Below, piece after piece: positions 33,196-38,005 of a DNA stretch of 38,005 nt. Both the position numbers and the translations under genes were made by a program. Numbering within the stretch: position 1 is the first letter of the stretch; every line of letters starts with the position of its first letter. Location of the stretch: NCBI GenBank assembly GCA_028280265.1, contig JANQMD010000063.1, positions 1 to 38,005 of the forward strand, written 5' to 3'. The notes under the pieces were generated by a model. It was not told the origin of the DNA, ran no database searches, and was given only the letters and a program-made list of their open reading frames with translations. This stretch comes from Flavobacteriaceae bacterium. Its GTDB lineage: Bacteria; Bacteroidota; Bacteroidia; Flavobacteriales; Flavobacteriaceae.

Positions 33196-33876
33196 ATGGA
33201 AAACAAGGGTAAATTTAAATTAAGTGTTCTAGTTCTAATTCTTATTTTGAACCTTAATGTAAACTCACAGATATTAGGTAAGTCGTTACACAAATATGAT
33301 ACTTACAAGACCGATCAAAAAATTACATATTCCTTTGAAAATGCCAAAATAAGTTCTGAAGGAGATGACTATTTTTACGAAGTCGATATTTATGTAAAAT
33401 CAAACGTCGAGTTTAAAATGGGAATTGGTCAATTCTATTTTGATTACAACTCGTTAGCTTTTGGAGAGAACATTCAAAAAACAGAAAACCTAACAGTAAG
33501 TTTTCCTGATGGTTCAATATTAGGTGAAAGAGTAGCAAATGTTTTAGATGTTTACAAACCTGTAATTAATGATGCTACGAATTCAAAATTGAGCATCGCA
33601 TGGATTCAAAATGTAGGAGAACAAAGCATTTCTTTAAATACAAACGAAAAGCCAACATTGTTAGCTCATATTAAAATAAAATATGAAAATATAGCTGAAT
33701 CATCAGATGTTACTTTCGATACAAGAGACTCTTTTACAAAATTAACACACACGGCCTCTTCTACTACTATGAGTGGAGATGGAGTGCAATTAACGAATGA
33801 TTCTTATGATTCCTTTGGAGCTATAATTATAAACAACTGGTTAAACAACAACTTATCTACATCGAGAAAAAGATGA
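33196..33876 (+). CDS. Secreted beta-rich protein of unknown function
   Basis: A 226-residue protein with a signal peptide (about 1-24, ending 'NLNVNSQ'). The mature part ('YEVDIYVKSNVEFKMGIGQFYFDYNSLAFG', 'KLSIAWIQNVGEQ', 'TLLAHIKIKY') has a cohesin- or adhesin-like beta pattern, which I recall from longer flavobacterial proteins that end in a type IX secretion sorting domain. Here no such C-terminal domain is present; the protein stops with 'NNNLSTSRKR', so it may be shortened. The frame is open 14 codons upstream, but the ATG at 33196 gives the signal peptide. A strong terminator follows 18 bp later. Confidence 0.7.
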   Translation: MENKGKFKLSVLVLILILNLNVNSQILGKSLHKYDTYKTDQKITYSFENAKISSEGDDYFYEVDIYVKSNVEFKMGIGQFYFDYNSLAFGENIQKTENLTVSFPDGSILGERVANVLDVYKPVINDATNSKLSIAWIQNVGEQSISLNTNEKPTLLAHIKIKYENIAESSDVTFDTRDSFTKLTHTASSTTMSGDGVQLTNDSYDSFGAIIINNWLNNNLSTSRKR

Positions 33877-33894
33877 GAGATTCTAAAACGTAAG

Positions 33895-33927
33895 AAAAGG
33901 CTAGATTTTTAAAATCTAGCCTTTTTT
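33895..33927 (+). terminator. Strong rho-independent terminator
   Basis: AAAAGGCTAGATTTT (33895-33909) and AAAATCTAGCCTTTT (33911-33925) are perfect 15 bp arms; the inner A-T pairs would open to form the loop. A T6 run ends at 33927. It closes transcription of the secreted-protein gene and separates it from the broken response regulator. Confidence 0.92.
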
Positions 33928-33975
33928 ATTTTCACTAAATATTTAACTTGTACTAATAAAGTAATTTTATAGTAA

Positions 33976-34182
33976 GTGAGTAGCTCTGATAAAAAATATC
34001 AAGTTTTAATTGTTGACGATCATCCTTTGATAGTAGAATCCTATCAAAGAGCTTTTTCATTTGTAGAGAAAGCACAAAACTCAATGAGTTTTGATATTGA
34101 AGTCCAAACGCTTATGTCTACGTATCCAACAATTCTCAGACGAGCCTCCCTCAAAACTTACAAGGTTACACACAGGCAGTAA
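33976..34182 (+). pseudogene. Response regulator fragment, 3'-truncated
   Basis: A GTG-initiated frame of 68 codons. Residues 1 to about 41 are the beginning of a receiver domain ('KYQVLIVDDHPLIVESYQRAF', with the acidic pair and His-Pro typical of NarL/FixJ regulators). The similarity stops near position 34100. The remaining residues ('STYPTILRRASLKTYKVTHRQ') come from reading RHS DNA in the wrong frame. The phosphate-acceptor Asp and the DNA-binding domain are missing. It is a broken gene left by a deletion or recombination. Confidence 0.85.
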
Positions 34183-34250
34183 CTAAGCAGAAAGTTACTG
34201 AACTACTAGATAAGTTATGCTATCAATACAAATATGACAAGCGAAACCGA

Positions 34251-37200
34251 TTGATTGAGAAAAGGATTCCAGGAAAAGGATGGGAATATATTATTTATGA
34301 TAAATTAGGTAGACCTGCGTTGACGCAAGATGCCATTCAAAGAACTCAAAACAAATGGCTCTTTACCAAGTATGATGTCCTTGGAAGAGTAGCTTATACA
34401 GGAATCTATACACATTCAAGTGCATTGAATCAAAAACAAATGCAGAATTATTTTGATGCTGCTCCTACTAATTCACAGCCAGCACCGCTTACCTATGAAA
34501 ATAAATTATCTTCTGAGTTTGGAAGCTCTTATGTGAGTCATTACTACACTACAGTGATGTTTCCTTTCAATAATATTGAGATACTCACTGTAAATTATTA
34601 CGATGATTACACTTTTAATAGAGCAGGTGCGAACACTTCTATAACTTCTTATGGTGTTAATTCCTTAGCTAAACCCTATGGACTTCTTACAGGAAGCAAA
34701 GTAAAAGTTTTAGGTACTAACAATTGGATAACTACAGTAACGTATTATGATGACAAAGCGCGTCCTATCTATGTGTATTCTAAAAATGACTATTTACAAA
34801 CCACAGATATTGTAGAGAGTAAACTGGACTTTACAGGAAAAGCTGTAGAGACCAAATCGACTCACAAGAAAACAGGAAAATCGGATATTGTTGTTGTAGA
34901 TAAGTATACTTACGATCATGCCGCAAGATTACTTACTCAAAAACAAACGATTAATGGTAGTGCTGAAGAACTCATTGTAAAGAATCATTATGATGATTTA
35001 GGACAACTCATCAAAAAAGATGTAGGAGATAGAGAAGCGACTCCTCTTCAACAAATAGATTATAGCTATAACGTAAGAGGTTGGTTAAAGAAAATCAACG
35101 ACCCTTTTATTGGACTCGGATCGGATTTATTCTCTATGGAATTGCATTACAACGATAGTTATGGAACCAAATTATACAATGGAAACATATCCATGACACA
35201 CTCTAAGACAGCCAATGACAATGCGAATCGTAGGTATATGTATAATTACGATGATTTGAATCGAATTACCAGTGCCAGCTATTACACTTTTGGGGAAAGT
35301 TCTAGATACAGCTTAGGTAGTGTTTCTTACGATAAAAATGGAAATATTTTAAACCTCCAAAGAAACGGAGCTATTGTAAGCAATCCTGATAAAAGTAGGT
35401 CTGGTGATTTTGGAAATATGGACAACTTGAGTTATACCTATGATGGGAATCAACTATTAAAAGTAGGCGACACTGGAAATAAGAGTTATGGCTTTAAAGA
35501 TGGAGCCAATATAGATAATGACTATACATACGATGCCAATGGGAATATGATTACTGATAAGAATATCACCAATATCACGTATAATCACATGAATCTACCC
35601 ACCAGAGTTAGTGTGACTAATGGGGTCTCTGTATATCATTTGGACTATGTTTATGATGCCACTGGAGTGAAGCAAGCTAAAATCAATAGAAAATTTTCTC
35701 ATACGCCTACTACAGAATATGCAGGGAATTTTATCTATGAAAAAGTCTCTAGCAGAGGAGGTGGATCTACAACACTTCAATTTTTTAACACATCAGAGGG
35801 TTATGCAACACCTAATAGTTCAGGAGGATTTGATTATATTTATCAGTATAAAGACCATATAGGTAACGTGAGACTTAGCTATACAGAAAACCCCAACGCT
35901 CAAACCACTCAGACTGTGTTTAGTAACAGTTTTGAGAATATGGCTGATTGGGACAAAACCGAAAATACTTTTGGCTGGGCACTTAGTGCTTTGGATAGCA
36001 GCAAGAAAAAAACAGGTGCTTATTCGGGAAGAATTGATGATAATTACCCTACTCATTGGGGAACCTATGTGAATTGTGATATTTGGACACCGATTAACAA
36101 TGTCACAGATACCTATTATACATTCTCTGCATGGGTCTTTGTAGAAGATATTCCTAATAACGATGCAAGAGTGTTCTTAATGACTCGTAGAGCAGGCGAA
36201 ACAGGGTATCCTACAGGAACTTACGATGTACATACTACCAAAAGAGGAGAATGGGAGTATATAGAAAGATCGGTAAAAGTGCCTGCAGATGTAAGAGAAT
36301 TGAACTTTCGAATAGACAACAACAAAGAAGGAACGGTTTGGTTTGATGATGTAAAAATTGTGAAAGGAAATACAGCCAGAACTTTAATTGTAGAAGAGTC
36401 AAACTACTACCCTTTTGGACTTCGCCATCGTGGATATAACAATGTAGTGAGTCCTAATGGAAATTCAATCGCTCAGAAGTGGAAGTTCCAAGGACAAGAG
36501 TTAGAAGAAGAATTGGGAAAAAACACTTATGCTTATCAATGGAGAGATTATGATCCTGCTATAGGTAGGTTTAATAAGATTGATCGATTTGCTGAAAAGT
36601 ATTATCAAGAAAGTCCATACCATTTTACTAAAAATAATCCTTTGATTTTTACTGAGATTAAAGGAGATAGTATCGCTGCTGGAAGTCAAGCAGAGTGGAA
36701 TAAACAAAAACAAGCTGTGGTTGCAAAAAGAGATAATCTTCAATCAAAGATAGATGGTTTTAATGAAAAAGCAGTTAAAAAAGGATGGAGTGCAGCTAAG
36801 CTTAAGAGAAAAATAGGTAATTTATCTGAAAGAGTTGCGGGTTTAAATGAAAACCTAAAGACATTAGGAAAGTTAGAATCTAGCTCACAAGTTTACAGCC
36901 TCAATTCTGGTGCATCTATTAATGATACCTCTTACGATCCATCTTCTGGAAATATTGTTATAAGCTATAAAGGAACAGCTCTTTTTGTCCACGAGACAAC
37001 TCATGCAGGGCAGTTTGAAAGTGGTGATCTTGCGTTTGATAGAAACACGGGTAATCCTTATGGGCAAGATATCTTTGATGAGATAGCTGGCTATAAAGCC
37101 CAATATTCCTATAACCCTTCCACGGTAGGAGGTATTAGTTCAGCTAGCAGTATAACAGCTTCTTGGGTACAAGGAATTACCAAACCAAATGGAGATCAAC

Positions 37201-37367
37201 CATACAAGTTAGGAGGTAGCTCAAATACAGGAATAGCTCCAGTTAATATAAATTCTAATAGAGCAGATTTAATTAGAGCTTATCCACATGCAAGGAATGC
37301 TTTATCTACTCTGCCAGCAAATAAGCCATTGAAATCATTAATTCCAACGATATACTATAAAAAATAA
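34251..37367 (+). CDS. 5'-truncated RHS/YD-repeat protein with HExxH metalloprotease-like tip
   Basis: A 1038-residue frame from a TTG; the reading frame and RHS-like sequence extend up to about 34101 without a start codon ('LCYQYKYDKRNR' just before the TTG). There is no signal peptide, so the N-terminal part of a larger protein is missing. Residues 1-550 are YD repeats ('YDKLGRPALTQD', 'YDVLGRVAYTG', 'YDANGNMITD'). About 557-706 is an inserted jelly-roll domain. The RHS core resumes with 'NYYPFGLRHRGYNN' and ends with 'RDYDPAIGRFNKID' (about 765-778). The variable tip (about 803-1038) has a basic coiled coil and HETTH (His914, Glu915, His918), with Glu944 in 'FDEIAGYKAQ' as possible third zinc ligand. 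A lipoprotein gene follows after 4 bp. Confidence 0.82.
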   Translation: MIEKRIPGKGWEYIIYDKLGRPALTQDAIQRTQNKWLFTKYDVLGRVAYTGIYTHSSALNQKQMQNYFDAAPTNSQPAPLTYENKLSSEFGSSYVSHYYTTVMFPFNNIEILTVNYYDDYTFNRAGANTSITSYGVNSLAKPYGLLTGSKVKVLGTNNWITTVTYYDDKARPIYVYSKNDYLQTTDIVESKLDFTGKAVETKSTHKKTGKSDIVVVDKYTYDHAARLLTQKQTINGSAEELIVKNHYDDLGQLIKKDVGDREATPLQQIDYSYNVRGWLKKINDPFIGLGSDLFSMELHYNDSYGTKLYNGNISMTHSKTANDNANRRYMYNYDDLNRITSASYYTFGESSRYSLGSVSYDKNGNILNLQRNGAIVSNPDKSRSGDFGNMDNLSYTYDGNQLLKVGDTGNKSYGFKDGANIDNDYTYDANGNMITDKNITNITYNHMNLPTRVSVTNGVSVYHLDYVYDATGVKQAKINRKFSHTPTTEYAGNFIYEKVSSRGGGSTTLQFFNTSEGYATPNSSGGFDYIYQYKDHIGNVRLSYTENPNAQTTQTVFSNSFENMADWDKTENTFGWALSALDSSKKKTGAYSGRIDDNYPTHWGTYVNCDIWTPINNVTDTYYTFSAWVFVEDIPNNDARVFLMTRRAGETGYPTGTYDVHTTKRGEWEYIERSVKVPADVRELNFRIDNNKEGTVWFDDVKIVKGNTARTLIVEESNYYPFGLRHRGYNNVVSPNGNSIAQKWKFQGQELEEELGKNTYAYQWRDYDPAIGRFNKIDRFAEKYYQESPYHFTKNNPLIFTEIKGDSIAAGSQAEWNKQKQAVVAKRDNLQSKIDGFNEKAVKKGWSAAKLKRKIGNLSERVAGLNENLKTLGKLESSSQVYSLNSGASINDTSYDPSSGNIVISYKGTALFVHETTHAGQFESGDLAFDRNTGNPYGQDIFDEIAGYKAQYSYNPSTVGGISSASSITASWVQGITKPNGDQPYKLGGSSNTGIAPVNINSNRADLIRAYPHARNALSTLPANKPLKSLIPTIYYKK

Positions 37368-37371
37368 AATT

Positions 37372-37749
37372 ATGAGAGCAATTATATATAGCACATTTAT
37401 TATACTATTATCTTCTTGTGCCTCTTTAAAACAAGAGAAAATAGATATGAGCGGTAGCTTTTATGGAACTTCTCAAGGGTTACATAAAGGGTCGTATGAT
37501 CAATATTTTTTAAAATTGAAAAGAGATAGTACTTTTGTTTATGAGTATAAAATACATATGTCTAGACCGAAATGTGAAGGCAGATGGAAATTTGTAAATT
37601 CTAATTCAATAGAATTGAAGTGTAATAAAGCAGAAAATGTTACAGATATGTTATCAGGAGGTTACATGAACCAGAGAGAATATATTATAAAAATTCTTAG
37701 TAAAAAGAAATTACTATTAAATAATGTAAAGTTGAAAAGAAAAAAATAG
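37372..37749 (+). CDS. Small lipoprotein, candidate immunity protein of the RHS tip
   Basis: A 125-residue lipoprotein (lipobox 'LLSSC', Cys16). After a short linker the sequence is beta-rich ('MSGSFYGTSQG', 'YFLKLKRDSTFVYEYKI', 'CEGRWKFVNSNSIEL'), much like small lipocalin-like lipoproteins of Bacteroidota. It begins 4 bp after the RHS stop, so it is cotranscribed with it. Position, size and export suggest an immunity protein acting in the periplasm against the RHS tip, which is inference from polymorphic-toxin layout, not from homology. Confidence 0.75.
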   Translation: MRAIIYSTFIILLSSCASLKQEKIDMSGSFYGTSQGLHKGSYDQYFLKLKRDSTFVYEYKIHMSRPKCEGRWKFVNSNSIELKCNKAENVTDMLSGGYMNQREYIIKILSKKKLLLNNVKLKRKK

Positions 37750-37805
37750 CTAATCATTTTAATATAAGCTTATACAAAAGGCTTAAAGAATTTTAAATTT
37801 TAGAT

Positions 37806-38005
37806 ATGGAAAAGTTATTTATTTTATTCATTTTTATCGTAACAGGATGTCAGGTAGAAGACAAACCCAAAGGTTTTTCTGAGGAGTTTATTAAACAGGT
37901 TAATTCATTACTGAGAGTCATTAGTAAAGAAAAATGGGATAATGAAGAAATAGAAAAGTTAAAAGTCAATTATAATAAGCTTTTATTTAGCTATAAAGAT
38001 TTAAT
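37806..38005 (+). CDS. Lipoprotein, partial (runs off the window)
   Basis: An ATG at 37806 opens a frame of 66 codons that continues past the end of the window. The lipobox is 'FIVTGC' (Cys16). The visible mature part is charged and helical ('FSEEFIKQVNSLLRVISKEKWDNEEIEKL'). It lies 56 bp after the previous lipoprotein gene on the same strand and may be a second immunity-like gene or another toxin-associated protein. Nothing more can be said without the rest. Confidence 0.7.
   Translation, partial: MEKLFILFIFIVTGCQVEDKPKGFSEEFIKQVNSLLRVISKEKWDNEEIEKLKVNYNKLLFSYKDL

Noticed and set aside
33976..37367. A translational fusion of response regulator and RHS protein
   Set aside because: The two are in different frames; the RHS frame has a stop at 34098-34100 and the regulator frame ends at 34182, so no single protein results without a frameshift.

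Overview
The window is chromosomal DNA from a low-GC member of the Bacteroidota, most likely a marine Flavobacteriaceae. The evidence is a TonB-dependent receptor with an N-terminal carboxypeptidase-like domain, many small DUF families typical of flavobacteria, mevalonate-pathway genes, RHS proteins of flavobacterial style, short Bacteroidota-type promoters with a TAnnTTTG -7 box just before several genes, and flavobacterial palindromic interspersed repeats. No rRNA, tRNA, CRISPR array, integrase or intact insertion sequence was seen.

Layout. 1-94 is a heptanucleotide satellite. 101-4135 (minus) holds a TonB receptor followed by DUF2141, DUF2306 and TPR-like genes. 4262-6491 (minus) is a type II NADH dehydrogenase with a downstream AraC/GyrI-like regulator. 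6749-8653 (minus) is dnaK with a strong terminator. 9030-12278 (plus) holds DUF2853, L-serine dehydratase and a lipoprotein of the serine-hydrolase fold. 12267-13388 (minus) is yaaA plus a DUF2809 membrane protein. 13522-16177 (plus) carries an MFS transporter, a VOC protein and a WYL regulator. 16252-19948 (plus) is an ECF-sigma envelope locus: sigma factor, one-pass membrane protein, lipoprotein with a duplicated domain, Spy/CpxP-like periplasmic protein and outer-membrane barrel. 20013-21594 (minus) is a stand-alone PASTA protein with an RluD-type pseudouridine synthase. 21945-23339 (plus) is a long phosphatidylserine-decarboxylase-superfamily enzyme whose architecture resembles fungal tryptophan decarboxylase PsiD. 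23361-26315 (minus) holds a conserved small protein, a DUF6624 protein, a beta-lactamase-fold hydrolase and a very short MotA/TolQ/ExbB-like protein. 26509-28309 is a LytS/LytR-type two-component pair. 28349-32725 is a run of mevalonate diphosphate decarboxylase, a YwqK-like protein, a mevalonate-type GHMP kinase, a UbiA prenyltransferase and an RluB-type pseudouridine synthase. 33196-38005 is an accessory segment: a secreted protein, a broken response regulator, a 5'-truncated RHS/YD-repeat protein and two lipoprotein genes, the last cut by the window end.

The two most interesting regions are the ECF locus and the right end. The ECF locus looks like a self-contained envelope-stress module, with a repeated motif in front of its first genes and a possible attenuator or small RNA inside it. 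At the right end, a response-regulator gene breaks off near position 34100 and runs straight into the middle of an RHS coding sequence. The C-terminal tip of that RHS protein carries an HExxH zinc-metalloprotease-like motif and is followed 4 bp later by a small lipoprotein, which fits a polymorphic toxin with its immunity protein. The RHS core also contains an inserted jelly-roll, carbohydrate-binding-like module.
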